From positions 1-64,000 of the forward strand of contig JAANSK020111127.1 in the NCBI GenBank assembly GCA_011763485.2: a DNA stretch of 64,000 bases. The letters are read 5' to 3'. Below, in pieces: positions 8,060-16,984 of this stretch (positions are counted from its first letter, which is position 1; each line of letters starts with the position of its first letter). The DNA comes from Isoetes engelmannii. Taxonomy: Eukaryota > Streptophyta > Lycopodiopsida > Isoetales > Isoetaceae. The notes under the pieces were generated by a model that saw only the letters and a program-made list of their open reading frames with translations, was not told where the DNA came from and made no database searches. Position numbers and translations under genes: made by a program.

Positions 8060-9559
8060 TCATGCCGCAGCGTCCAGGTGATCACCCTCGCCAAAGCCGC
8101 CGTCATCACTGGCAGTGCCGGAATCGCGGGTGACACTGAAGCTCTTGAGGAGGTTCATGTCCCACTCGGGCAGCTTCGAGCTCCCCAGCGCCGGACGCAG
8201 CTGCTGAGAGTTCTTGTGGTAGCGCCCCTCGCGGCACTTGAAGAAGTTGTCCTCGGTCTTGAGGACCCAGCCCAGCGAAACACGCCACGGGCTGTCGCCT
8301 GACTTCGGCTTGGTCTCGCCCATGAGGAACTTGCTGGTCGACAGGTACTTGAAGAACTCCGCCCAGTCCTCGAGCGAGGTGATCGGGTGCTCGAGACCGT
8401 GAACACTCTTCTGGGCCGACGCGTAACGCATCCGCAGATGGCCGACCATCGAAGCCGTCAGCGGTCCCTGCCGGTGCGCGCCCCCGCCTGACGGTTCGTC
8501 GATGAAGGGCTGCCAGCAGATCTCGTTCCAGAGGTAGGCGATCTTTTCCGGGAACATGGCGCACGGGAACATCGACTTGCGACGAGTCGGCTTGCCCGCT
8601 TCCTTCGCAGCGGCATTCAACCGCGCGGTCGCCTCACGCCTTCCGATACTCCCGCCAGCTACAGGCTGTTGGCTGTTGCCGTTCGGAGAATCTTCTCCTC
8701 CTTCGAGTCCGCTAGTCCCGGCTTCGCGTTCACGCGAAACCGGGCCGCCGGAGGCATCGCTGTTCGGTGCCTGGGTCCGTGGCTCCATCGACAAGGGGGC
8801 GATCCCACCCGCCGGGGTCGACTGCAAGCGCGGTTCCCCTTTGGAATCCCCTCCATAAGAATCTTCTGTAAGAGGATTCTTCTTAGAAGATACATAACGC
8901 GCGTGCGCGCCCGACCCCGCCATGGCGTTGGCATGGTGTTCGGCATGGTGTTGACCCAACCCACCTTGACCCACGTTGACCTGGGTTGAACCCGGTTCGC
9001 CGCTTCCCGAGACCCCTTCAACCCCCGCCGATGGCGTTGGCATGGTGTTCGGCATGGCGTTGCCATGGTGTTCGGCATGGTGTTGCGATGGTGTTGACCC
9101 AACCCACGTTGACGTGGGTTCAGCCGAAATCTGCGACTTCGGGAAGCCGGGGTGACCGGGCTTGAATCGGGTCGCCTTGTTCTTCGAAATCCCCGACACC
9201 TGACGCGCCGTCGACTTCAGCGATTGGACGAGATCGAGCTGGTAGATGCGACCGTCCGAGCAGGCCAGCCAGGCCATCATCACCTTGGCCTTCACCGACG
9301 GCCATGCCGACAGCTGGTCCCGGAATCCCGCGACGTCGATCAGGAAGTTCTCGTCGTTGGGAAGCGAACCGGTCGGCACTTCGAGCAGCGATCGCGCCAT
9401 CATCCGGAACATCGCGCCCGCTTCGCAGGCACTCAACATCGACAGCATCCGCCAGCCGAACATTTCGGCCGGCAGCCGAATCGACTTCTGTCCACGCAGG
9501 TCTACCTCTGCCCCATAGGGCGGAGGTGCGAGGAGAGTGGGTGGCAGATTAGGCGACAT
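8060..9559 (-). CDS. DUF1376/YdaU-like replication-associated protein, long form
   Basis: The 499-residue protein has an N-terminal domain shared with its neighbour (YGAEVDLRGQKSIRLPAEMFG, then TGSLPNDENFLIDVAGF and CSDGRIYQLDLV), matching the DUF1376 pattern of a G-x-LP-x-D segment. The middle (about residues 165-330) is low complexity, with repeated HHAEHH and AMPNTMP strings encoded by a short-period DNA repeat. The C-terminus (about 340-460) is a separate folded domain. DUF1376 proteins often sit beside phage helicase loaders or helicases; here dnaB follows downstream. Start 9559 is chosen by alignment with the neighbour and by the 11-bp overlap. Confidence 0.65.
   Translation of the reverse strand: MSPNLPPTLLAPPPYGAEVDLRGQKSIRLPAEMFGWRMLSMLSACEAGAMFRMMARSLLEVPTGSLPNDENFLIDVAGFRDQLSAWPSVKAKVMMAWLACSDGRIYQLDLVQSLKSTARQVSGISKNKATRFKPGHPGFPKSQISAEPTSTWVGSTPSQHHAEHHGNAMPNTMPTPSAGVEGVSGSGEPGSTQVNVGQGGLGQHHAEHHANAMAGSGAHARYVSSKKNPLTEDSYGGDSKGEPRLQSTPAGGIAPLSMEPRTQAPNSDASGGPVSREREAGTSGLEGGEDSPNGNSQQPVAGGSIGRREATARLNAAAKEAGKPTRRKSMFPCAMFPEKIAYLWNEICWQPFIDEPSGGGAHRQGPLTASMVGHLRMRYASAQKSVHGLEHPITSLEDWAEFFKYLSTSKFLMGETKPKSGDSPWRVSLGWVLKTEDNFFKCREGRYHKNSQQLRPALGSSKLPEWDMNLLKSFSVTRDSGTASDDGGFGEGDHLDAAA
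8920..9118. repeat. Short-period repeats inside the DUF1376-like gene
   Basis: Two related blocks (8921-8990 and 9030-9118) contain tandem 11-12 bp units of the form CATGGYGTTSGG (three and six copies), each ending in CAACCCAC followed by a GTTGAC / GGGTT inverted motif (ACCCACGTTGACSTGGGTT). A similar motif in the opposite orientation (AAGGTCAACGTGGGTTG) is found upstream of the neighbouring gene at about 10053. Iteron-like DNA inside a replication-protein gene recalls lambda-type origins. Confidence 0.6.
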
Positions 9560-9983
9560 GCGACGGCCGGTTCTGGCGCGATGCGACCGACCGTTGTGCT
9601 CCCTTCCGCGCACCCTGCAGCTGGCGCCACATCGCCAGCACCGGCTCGACCATCGAAAAGCTGTAGTAGCGACCGTCCGAACAGCCCGTCCAGTTCATCG
9701 CCAGCATCCCGCGGAACCGGGCCCACTCTTCGTCGCTCGAGCGGACCATCCCGGCCAGCATCCGCAGCTCGCGCTCGTCCATCGGCAACGATCCCGCCGG
9801 CACCTGCTGCAACGAGCACATGGCCAATCGCAGCATCGCCCCGTAACTCGGGTCCTGCATGGCCGTGAGCATTTCGGTTTTCAGCATCAGGCTGCTCGGC
9901 AGCTGAAGACGCTTGAGCCCCGAAAGGTTCACCGGCTCGGCATACGGCGGAGCGGGCAGGTGTTCAGACGCCAGGGTGAGCAT
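9549..9983 (-). CDS. DUF1376/YdaU-like protein, short form
   Basis: The 144-residue product aligns by eye with the N-terminal domain of the next gene: PAPPYAEPVNLSGLKRLQLPS versus PPPYGAEVDLRGQKSIRLPA, and PAGSLPMDERELRMLAGMV versus PTGSLPNDENFLIDVAGF, both followed by CSDGR-Y. It is therefore a tandem paralogue lacking the linker and C-terminal domain. ATG at 9983 is preferred to a TTG at 9986; GGAG is upstream. Role probably in replication initiation or helicase loading; inferred. Confidence 0.65.
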   Translation of the reverse strand: MLTLASEHLPAPPYAEPVNLSGLKRLQLPSSLMLKTEMLTAMQDPSYGAMLRLAMCSLQQVPAGSLPMDERELRMLAGMVRSSDEEWARFRGMLAMNWTGCSDGRYYSFSMVEPVLAMWRQLQGARKGAQRSVASRQNRPSHVA

Positions 9984-10324
9984 CAATGGATCTCCAGTCG
10001 GCAGGGTTTCCGATCGCCCGTCGGGCTATTCGGCTTTTTGCCAATCTAACCAAGGTCAACGTGGGTTGCAAGTGCTATTGCAGATTTATTGACTGGCAGT
10101 ACAGATTGCGCGATGATAAAACAACAAGCCCTACCCACGATGATTCACGCTTTCTGCGTATCTCGTGATCGTTAGGGACTTTTTCAGACAGATTCGTTTA
10201 GAGCGGATACCGCTCCACGATTTTGGACGCCCATCCTCTGGCCACGTTTTGTGGCTTGACAGTCGGGGTCCACGGCGTCGCCAACCGCCGGTCGTCCGCT
10301 TTCGAAACCCCAGGAGGTACCCCT
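9984..10324. promoter_or_regulatory. Divergent control region between DUF1376 gene and topB
   Basis: No gene is seen. The left half is relatively AT-rich (10070-10140) and holds AAGGTCAACGTGGGTTG, matching the inverted motif in the DUF1376 repeat blocks. The right half has GAGCGG-ATA-CCGCTC (10201-10215), a perfect inverted repeat containing the recurrent GGATACCG box, then about 100 bp of leader to topB's AGGAGG. Confidence 0.45.
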
Positions 10325-12589
10325 TTGAAGCTCCTCATCACCGAAAAGCCCAGTCAGTGCAAGGACATTGCCGCAGCCATGGGCTACACCAAGTCCGGCA
10401 AGTTCTTCCGTGGCCCGGACATCGTTCTCGCGCCGGCCGTTGGCCACCTCATCGAGCATGTGAAGCCCGAAGAGGTCATCGCCAACCTGTCCTGGCACGA
10501 TCCGGCCACCCTGCTCCCGGTTCCCCGCCAGGTTCCGGTCCAGCCGATCAGCAAGACGAAGGACGCCCTCAACGACATCAAGTCGCTGATCAAGGAGGCC
10601 TCCTCGGTCATCGTCGCCACCGACCCCGACCGCGAAGGCGAAGGCATCGGCCGCGAGATCCTCGACTACCTGAAGTACAAAGGCCCCGTTCAGCGCCTTT
10701 GGCTGGTGGGCGGCATGGACAAGATCAGCATCCAGAAGGCCATGAAGTCGCTTCGACCTGGTGACGAAACCGTCGGCATGTATCGCGCTCAGCAGGGCCG
10801 CGCCCTTTCCGACTGGGCCTACATGCTGGTGACCATGGCCACCACCGCCGCCGGACGTCACGGCGCCTTCGGTCCGGTCCTCGGTGCCGGCTCCGGCAAG
10901 GAGTCCGTGGTCAGCGTCGGTCGCGTTCAGACGCCGACCCTCGCCATGGTCGTCAAGCGCGATCTGCTGATCGAGAACTTCAAGCCCACCGATCACTTCA
11001 GCGTCTATCTCGACCTGACCCAGCCCGGCGCCAGTGCCCGCCTGGACTACGCCCCTACGGTCGCCGATGCGGATCTGGAAGCGCCGTTCGATGGCGTGGT
11101 CTGGATCGAAGGTTCGGGCAAGGAACCGAAGCCCAAGCCGCTGTTCGTCGACGAGACCCTGGTCGATGCTTTCACCACCCGTATCCAGGAACTCGGATCA
11201 GTCGAACTCAAGACCGAACGCGTCCCGTTCAAGAAGAACCCGCCCAAGCCGTACAGCCTCACCACCCTGCAGCAGGCCATGAACCAGCTGCACAAGATGA
11301 CCGCCAAGCAGACGCTCTCCGCTGCCCAGGAGCTCTACGAGGCCGGCGTCCTCTCGTACCCCCGTACCGAGCGTGACGCCTACCCGATGCAGCTGTTCCA
11401 CGACGACGCCGAAGACATCATCAAGAAGCTGTCCTCCGTCGGCGATCGCCGGGTCTCCGAAGTGGCCGCGGATCTGAAGTTCCCCGCCCACGCCCCGAGC
11501 TGCTACACCACCAAGCCTCAGGAGCACTACGCCCTGATGCCGACCCGCAAGACCCCCGACGTTCCATCCCTCCCGGAACATCAGCGGAACATCTGGCTGG
11601 CCGTCGCCCGTCGCTACCTCGAGTGCCACCTCCCACCGGCCTCCGGCACCAAGACGACCCTCTATGTCGAGGCCCCGGAACTGGGTCTGATCAATGACCG
11701 CCCGGCTGTCTTCAAGACCTCCAAGGAAGTGATCACTTCCCCGGGCTGGATCACCGCGTTCAACGAGGCCCCGAAGACCGACGACCCCTTCAAGAACCTC
11801 GCCGATGGTCACGCCACCATCGCCGACTGCAATGCAATCGCCTCCCAGACTTCGCCCCCCAAGCGCTACACCGAAGCCAGCCTCATCGCCGACATGAAGG
11901 CGGCCTCCAAGTACGCCGCCACCCGTGAAGACGCCGACCTGCTGAAGGCCATCACCGGCATCGGTACTCCGGCCACCCGTGACGCCATCATCGAAGGCCT
12001 CATCAAGCGCGTGTACATCGACCGGGTGAAGTCGAACATCATCTCGACTCAGAAGGGTCGCGACCTGATCGCCAACGCCCACTCGGCCCTCACCCAGGTC
12101 GAGATGACCGCCCGCTGGGAATCGAAACTCGCCGAGATCGAAGGCTTCACCCCCGCCCAGGCCCAGGCCGCCCGCGACGAGTTCATCGAGATGCAGGCCC
12201 AGTTCGCCGAACAGATCATCCGGGACTGCATCACCCGCATGGCCGGCACCACCAAGCGGACCCGGGAAGCCGAAGCCGCTTCGGGGGTCAAGATGAAGCC
12301 GACCCCGAAGATGATCGACCTCGCCAAGAAGGTCGCCGAACGCAAGAAGATCACCCTCCCCAAAGGTCTGATCAGCGACTCGGCCATCTGCCGCAAGTTC
12401 CTCGACGAACACCTCGGCAACCGGGATTCCGCGCCGTCCAACGGCGCTGCCCCTGCCTCCTCGGCTCCCTCCGAAAAGCAGGTCTCCTTCATGACCAAGA
12501 TCGCCGAACGAAAGGGCCTGACCATCCCCCCGGATGTCCTTTCTGACCGTCGCAAAGCCTCCACCTGGATCGATGCAAACAATGCCTAA
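10325..12589 (+). CDS. topB: Topoisomerase III (type IA; TopB/TraE-like)
   Basis: Type IA topoisomerases pass single strands and decatenate replication or recombination intermediates; plasmid versions are common. The 754-residue protein starts at a TTG with AGGAGG seven bases upstream, giving the canonical N-terminus MKLLITEKPSQ. The Toprim domain shows LLITEKPSQCKDIAAAMG and the acidic triad ATDPDREGEGIGREI (about residue 100). The active-site tyrosine lies in GVLSYPRTERDAYP. The C-terminal third has two repeats of a basic helical module (AERKKITLPKGLISDSAICRKF and AERKGLTIPPDVLSD), probably DNA binding. It overlaps the next gene by 8 bp. Confidence 0.95.
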   Translation: MKLLITEKPSQCKDIAAAMGYTKSGKFFRGPDIVLAPAVGHLIEHVKPEEVIANLSWHDPATLLPVPRQVPVQPISKTKDALNDIKSLIKEASSVIVATDPDREGEGIGREILDYLKYKGPVQRLWLVGGMDKISIQKAMKSLRPGDETVGMYRAQQGRALSDWAYMLVTMATTAAGRHGAFGPVLGAGSGKESVVSVGRVQTPTLAMVVKRDLLIENFKPTDHFSVYLDLTQPGASARLDYAPTVADADLEAPFDGVVWIEGSGKEPKPKPLFVDETLVDAFTTRIQELGSVELKTERVPFKKNPPKPYSLTTLQQAMNQLHKMTAKQTLSAAQELYEAGVLSYPRTERDAYPMQLFHDDAEDIIKKLSSVGDRRVSEVAADLKFPAHAPSCYTTKPQEHYALMPTRKTPDVPSLPEHQRNIWLAVARRYLECHLPPASGTKTTLYVEAPELGLINDRPAVFKTSKEVITSPGWITAFNEAPKTDDPFKNLADGHATIADCNAIASQTSPPKRYTEASLIADMKAASKYAATREDADLLKAITGIGTPATRDAIIEGLIKRVYIDRVKSNIISTQKGRDLIANAHSALTQVEMTARWESKLAEIEGFTPAQAQAARDEFIEMQAQFAEQIIRDCITRMAGTTKRTREAEAASGVKMKPTPKMIDLAKKVAERKKITLPKGLISDSAICRKFLDEHLGNRDSAPSNGAAPASSAPSEKQVSFMTKIAERKGLTIPPDVLSDRRKASTWIDANNA

Positions 12590-13007
12590 CCCCGACGCAC
12601 CGAAGCACTCCCCTACCGAAGCTCTTGCCCTCATCAACCACGCCATCAGCAAGGGGATCGAGAAGCTCCACGAGATCCAAGGTTCGCGCCGTCTCCAGAG
12701 CATTCACCTCGGCGTCCAGAACCACCACCGCGTCCCCTGCCTCGGCTGTCCGCACTACCACTGGGTCATCTGGTACTTCAAGACAGCCAAGACCGGAACC
12801 AATCCCGGTGGCAAAGTCCCGATCGCCAGCCCGACCAAATCCCCGACCCGCTCCGCCGCCTGCAAGCGCAACCCCAAGGTCCTGCAGATGGTTCGCATCC
12901 TGATGAAGCTGCTCAATCAGCGGAAGAACCTGGTCGACGCCATCAGCAGGGCCGATCGCTCGGCGCTCGCAACCACCCGCCTCCTTGAGTCATATACGGA
13001 GGGCTGA
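12582..13007 (+). CDS. Small protein coupled to topB
   Basis: Encodes 141 residues from ATG 12582 (another in-frame ATG is at 12573), overlapping topB's end. It is basic, and holds a Cys/His group (PCLGCPHYHWVIWYFK) that may bind a metal, followed by a Lys/Arg-rich helix. It is followed by a terminator. A nucleic-acid-binding accessory of TopB is possible, but this is inference from position and charge. Confidence 0.6.
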   Translation: MPNPDAPKHSPTEALALINHAISKGIEKLHEIQGSRRLQSIHLGVQNHHRVPCLGCPHYHWVIWYFKTAKTGTNPGGKVPIASPTKSPTRSAACKRNPKVLQMVRILMKLLNQRKNLVDAISRADRSALATTRLLESYTEG

Positions 13008-13050
13008 CCGACAGTTGCCCCAAGCAGAGCAGTACCCCCCTGCTTCTTTC

Positions 13051-13078
13051 GCGCCCTCCCCAGGGCGCTTTTTTTTGG
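13051..13078 (+). terminator. Rho-independent terminator after topB operon
   Basis: GCGCCC-TCCCCA-GGGCGC is followed by eight T residues. Confidence 0.85.
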
Positions 13079-14577
13079 CCGCTCCGATGATTTCCTCAGC
13101 ACTCCGTCAGCCGCGCCTACCGATCGTCATCGCTCGATCTCCTCGCCTCCTCCGACCTGGCCAGCACTGAAACGACCCCCACGTCCTTTCTTCTCTCTCG
13201 TTTCTCTCTCGACTCAAAGCTCGGGGGCTTACGCCCCGCCCGTATTACCGAACGCCGGGATCAGTTCCCACCGGCACCGGGCATGCTCCGAATGGCGCAT
13301 TCGCTTATCCCCAAGCCTCAACGACGCGCTCACCTTTGCGTCCGCCTCCCCCTCCAGAGGCTTATGCCCTGGCTGGTCAACCGGACCATCGAACACCGTC
13401 CAAACGCTACCCGGCGAATGCTCCGGCTGAGTCGCGTCCCGGGAACCGGGCGCCTCTCAGCCGTGCCCCTGAGAGAAACCCCGCCCCTACCCGTCGGCGG
13501 TCCCGGAAGGACCGCCAACGGGTCGTTGATTGCGTCTGGGGACTGACCCTTCGACCGGCAGGCTTACGCCCTGCCCGGGTCACCCAACATCGGGATCGCT
13601 TCCACTCGGCAACCGGGTTGCTCCGAAGGCGACCGTCTCCCCCGCCAGGTCCCTTCGACGCGCCGCCCCCAACCCGCCTTTCCCACTATCCAGAGGCTTA
13701 CGCCCTGCCCGGGAAACCGAACCCTTCCTTCCCCATCATTGGCATCCCGGGGAATGCTCCGGCTGAGTCGCGTCCCGGGAACCGGGCGCCTCTCAGCCGT
13801 GCCCCTGAGAAGACCCCCGCCCCTACCCGTCGGCGGTCCCGGAAGGACCGCCAACGGGTCGTTTATTGCGTCTGGGGACTGACCCCTCGACGGCAGGCTT
13901 ACGCCCTGCCCGGGTCACCCAACACTAGGATCGCTTCCCTTCGGCAACCGGGTTGCTCCGAAGGCGACCGTCTTCCCCGCCAGGTCCCTTCGACGCGCCG
14001 CCCCCAAGCGTCGGCCATCCCAATACCTGGGCGCTCTCCCCGGAAGGAGAGCGCCGGTCTTTCCCAGCCCTGATTTCTCGACTGCCGGATGACCGTTTGC
14101 GGTCTCGGCCGGATCGGATGAGGGGGAGTGCCACCCCCGGTTGTCCTTGATATCCGTTGGCACGTTCCCGGTGAAATACCGACATCCGCTGATGGGAATC
14201 CAGCCCCTCCTACCCACCATTGCACCCCTGCTCGCACCTACACCTGCACCATGCAGATACCCTTCAGGGGTGGGTCTGGAATAGACTGCCGGATCAGTTT
14301 TCTGTGTTGTAAGATGACTTCGGGATGTACCTCACCGCACACCCCAGTCGTACTGAGCTTCACAGGGATTCAGAGGGGCTTACGCCTCATCAGGAAACCG
14401 GAACAAGGGAACGCATCCAAAGGGGAACCTGGGATGCTCCGAGGGAGGACGCCAACCGTCATCCGCGCGATCGACAACGCGCCGAGGACGGGTCCTCCAA
14501 CGGCCAGGGCCGGTCTCGTTTTCGCGCGGTTCACCCGAACCGACAAACACGCTGGTCAGCCAGAAAGGTCAACAACC
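13079..14577. repeat. Higher-order repeat tract, probable structured RNA array
   Basis: No credible protein is seen: all frames are Arg/Pro-rich. A unit starting with GGCTTACGCC and ending with TGCTCCGR recurs at about 13227, 13358, 13558, 13693, 13894 and 14376. The first five are spaced 131, 200, 135, 201 bp, so two unit types alternate in a roughly 335-bp higher-order repeat. The opening hairpin keeps its loop while its stem varies in matched pairs (GGGG/CCCC, GGCAGG/CCTGCC, GAGG/CCTC), as expected for RNA. A strong hairpin GGCGCTCTCC-CCGGAA-GGAGAGCGCC lies at about 14029-14056. Strand of transcription is unknown. The final part (14250-14577) is upstream sequence of the next gene. Confidence 0.55.
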
Positions 14578-15138
14578 ATGCCCCGCACTTCCGCAGTTCC
14601 GATCCAGGCGAAGCCCGCTATGCCAGCGAAGACCGTTTTCCGACCCGTCGAAGCCGCCGATTTCCCGGGTCTGTTCGTGGACAACTCGTTCGAGGAGAAC
14701 CTTCTCCGGGAGCTGTCTTCCTTCCCGCCAGCCCGCGTGAACCTTACTGGCGCTCCGCTGAGCGCCAAGTTGGGAGCTCCCATCAACCCGCGTTGGGCTT
14801 CTAGTGATTCCGACCACGAAGGTTGCCCGGAAGGGCATCCGAGTGGGCGCTTGATGATTAGGAATGAAATCATTGGTGGGGGTGCTCCGACGGTCGTCGA
14901 GAGCAACCGCATCTTCGCTGTCTGCGAAGGTACGACTTACCGCATCCTCGGGGTCACAACGAAAGAAGCGGCGTATGCCGTTCTTGGCATCGCCGCTCCT
15001 AAGCCGCAGGTGTTCGAAGTGGAACGCTTCATGTCCCTGCTTCGCACCATGTTTGTGTACGCCGTGGTGCGAGGCAGGGTGTACCGGGTGGTCAGCTTTG
15101 TTTCGCCCGACGAGCGTTCTCACCTTGCACAGCACTGA
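14578..15138 (+). CDS. Hypothetical protein
   Basis: Encodes 186 residues from ATG 14578, which is directly preceded by AGGTCAACAACC, resembling the recurring GTCAACAA leader. The N-terminus is Ala/Pro-rich; the rest looks globular (RIFAVCEGTTYRILGVTTKEAA, YAVVRGRVYRVVSFVSP). Its 3' end overlaps the convergent HTH gene by 47 bp. Function unknown. Confidence 0.6.
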   Translation: MPRTSAVPIQAKPAMPAKTVFRPVEAADFPGLFVDNSFEENLLRELSSFPPARVNLTGAPLSAKLGAPINPRWASSDSDHEGCPEGHPSGRLMIRNEIIGGGAPTVVESNRIFAVCEGTTYRILGVTTKEAAYAVLGIAAPKPQVFEVERFMSLLRTMFVYAVVRGRVYRVVSFVSPDERSHLAQH

Positions 15139-15757
15139 ACGCCTGAGTGGGGGTTTTCACCTCCATCAGGCTGCGACCAGTTGCTCGCTGGTAGGCGTAC
15201 ACGGTCAGCATCAGCACGTTGTCCGAAAGGGTTTCCACCGGACGGGGCACGAAGGGCGCCCAGTCAAGATCCTCGGCGATGTACCGGACGGTGCGTTCCA
15301 GCTCAGACCTGATCTGGCGAACGTCATCAACACCGAAGAAGTCATTCGGGCGAAGGATGCCGGCAGCCACCATCACGGTGACGGAATCGACACCAAGGAA
15401 CTCCGCCAGCTTCCGCACCATGTCCAAGCCCAGCTTGGAGCACTTGTGGGGTTGCGCCTTCAGGTGGAACAGATAACCGGGCGAGTAGCCGAGTTTCTGG
15501 GTGAGGTCGGACACGTTCAGGCCAAGGTCGTTGGCGTGTTGGTAGACCAGATCCATCAACCAGGGGCGTGTACCGAGTTCGCTCCCATCCGATTCAACTA
15601 CGGAATCCACGGATACCGTCTTTTGGGACGCGGTTGGTTTACCCGTCTTGGAACTGGGGTTGGACTTGTTGGAAACCTTCTTGGCTGGCACTTCCGCCGG
15701 CTTCTTGGGTTCCACGGCCTTCACCTTTGACCGACCACTGCTACTCACATTTTTCAT
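15092..15757 (-). CDS. XRE-type helix-turn-helix regulator
   Basis: Encodes 221 residues. The N-terminal 50 are Lys/Ser/Pro-rich and disordered; residues about 60-125 contain an HTH_XRE-like fold (NVSDLTQKLGYSPGYLFHLKAQP, then MVRKLAEFLGVDSVTVMVAAG). It lies divergently 11 bp from the next plus-strand gene, so it may control that gene or itself. Start 15757 is preferred to 15808, which would overlap the divergent gene. Confidence 0.7.
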   Translation of the reverse strand: MKNVSSSGRSKVKAVEPKKPAEVPAKKVSNKSNPSSKTGKPTASQKTVSVDSVVESDGSELGTRPWLMDLVYQHANDLGLNVSDLTQKLGYSPGYLFHLKAQPHKCSKLGLDMVRKLAEFLGVDSVTVMVAAGILRPNDFFGVDDVRQIRSELERTVRYIAEDLDWAPFVPRPVETLSDNVLMLTVYAYQRATGRSLMEVKTPTQAFSAVQGENARRAKQS

Positions 15758-15768
15758 AGGGATCTCAC

Positions 15769-16050
15769 ATGCCTCGTATTGCACTTCCGACTTCCAAAAC
15801 GAAGTCAACGAAACTGATCATCAGCATTGACGGTGCCCTGAACGCCGACATGGCGGCCTACATCCAGTACCTGGAGTCCGAACAGGGAGAGTCTGTGGGT
15901 ATGGGCGCCCTCGCCAAATTGATGCTCAAGACGTTCATCAATGAGGACAAGGAATTCGCTGCCTGGAAGAAGCGGAAGCCGGAACCTGTTCGCGCTCCGT
16001 CTGACGCCACCCCGGCGAACACCTTCAGCAGTACCGAATACCAGCCCTGA
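15769..16050 (+). CDS. Small protein resembling DUF2274
   Basis: Encodes 93 residues. The pattern STKLIISIDGALNADMAAYIQYLESEQG...LAKLMLKTFINEDKEFAAWKK resembles DUF2274, a ribbon-helix-helix-like small family seen in mobile elements; this is an impression, not a search. It is divergent from the XRE gene. Possibly DNA binding. Confidence 0.55.
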   Translation: MPRIALPTSKTKSTKLIISIDGALNADMAAYIQYLESEQGESVGMGALAKLMLKTFINEDKEFAAWKKRKPEPVRAPSDATPANTFSSTEYQP

Positions 16051-16195
16051 TCGGATCATACGATCTTTACCCGAAAAGTCGATATCTGGTCTGCCAGTCC
16101 TATCGGCACAAGGGTCAAGAACTTGATCCGCCAAATGATACCGCGCTGATCTGCGGTCAGGTGTAAGCCTGATTGCCCGTGTAGGAGAAGAACTG

Positions 16196-16984
16196 ATGGC
16201 AGCCAAGGACAAGTCAGAGGGGAAGGCAGACAGCTTTGAGGCTGCTGCTTTCGAGGATGCAGAGCATGTGACGGAAGAGGGCTCTCATGGTCCCGGCCGA
16301 GGGACTCCCCTAAGGGAACTCCCTAAACACTCCGTGTACACCCTGCTTGCCGGCCCTTTGGACGCAAAAGGGAAACCGATTCCGGCTAAGAGCCAGGCAG
16401 AAGCAGAGGCGCGGCGCAGGGGTTACGAGAAGCTCAAACACATCGCCTTGTGGGCCATCAGCTCGGTGCGAGTGCCGGGCTGTGAAGATGACGCGATGCA
16501 GGCCGTGATGTTTGCCTTCACGAGGCACGCGATCCCACCCAATACGAAGATGCGCGATGTCCTGAAAGCTGCCTGCACGACGGCCAAGCGTTGGACCATC
16601 GAAGAGAAGCGTCTGGTGGGCTTCCCGGTGATCCTCGACAGGAAGGATTTCTTCGACAAAGCCGCCCGCGATTCGTGTCTGCGGACGGATGCCGACATTG
16701 GCCTTGACGAGGACGCCGCAGACGAACTTCGCCATATCGATTTCGTTGACACCCTGGATGGTGTCGAAGAGACCGATCTGATCGACTGGACGAACATCCC
16801 GCCGCACATGCGGACTGCTATCAACAAGGCATGGCGGCAGGTAGACGTTCGGGTCACGAAAGTGATGCGGCACGTGCTCATGGGCGAACCCCTTTCCCGT
16901 GCTGCTGAGTTGGAGGCTGTGGCGTACCAGACGGCGGTGTCGCATTCGCGCACCTTCATGAAGTTCGCGCAGGCGAATCTGTGA
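16196..16984 (+). CDS. Hypothetical protein with sigma-like C-terminus, upstream of traW
   Basis: Encodes 262 residues with AGGAGAAG before the ATG. After a charged 40-residue N-terminus, residues about 75-140 are helical and basic (LKHIALWAISSVRVPGCEDDA, MRDVLKAACTTAKRW). The final 45 residues (VTKVMRHVLMGEPLSRAAELEAVAYQTAVSHSRTF) read like a helix-turn-helix of the kind in sigma factor region 4. It overlaps traW by 4 bp. A transcription role for the transfer operon is possible but unproven. Confidence 0.6.
   Translation: MAAKDKSEGKADSFEAAAFEDAEHVTEEGSHGPGRGTPLRELPKHSVYTLLAGPLDAKGKPIPAKSQAEAEARRRGYEKLKHIALWAISSVRVPGCEDDAMQAVMFAFTRHAIPPNTKMRDVLKAACTTAKRWTIEEKRLVGFPVILDRKDFFDKAARDSCLRTDADIGLDEDAADELRHIDFVDTLDGVEETDLIDWTNIPPHMRTAINKAWRQVDVRVTKVMRHVLMGEPLSRAAELEAVAYQTAVSHSRTFMKFAQANL

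Noticed and set aside
11198-12703. Long open frame opposite topB
   Set aside because: Gly/Val/Asp-rich mirror of a firmly identified gene; no start context.
13283-14073. Pro/Arg-rich frames in the repeat tract
   Set aside because: Frames exist only because the DNA is GC-rich and repeated; stems and loops explain the sequence better.
13220-14450. CRISPR array
   Set aside because: Units are long, unequal and alternately spaced at 131 and 200 bp; no short identical repeats with unique spacers and no cas genes.
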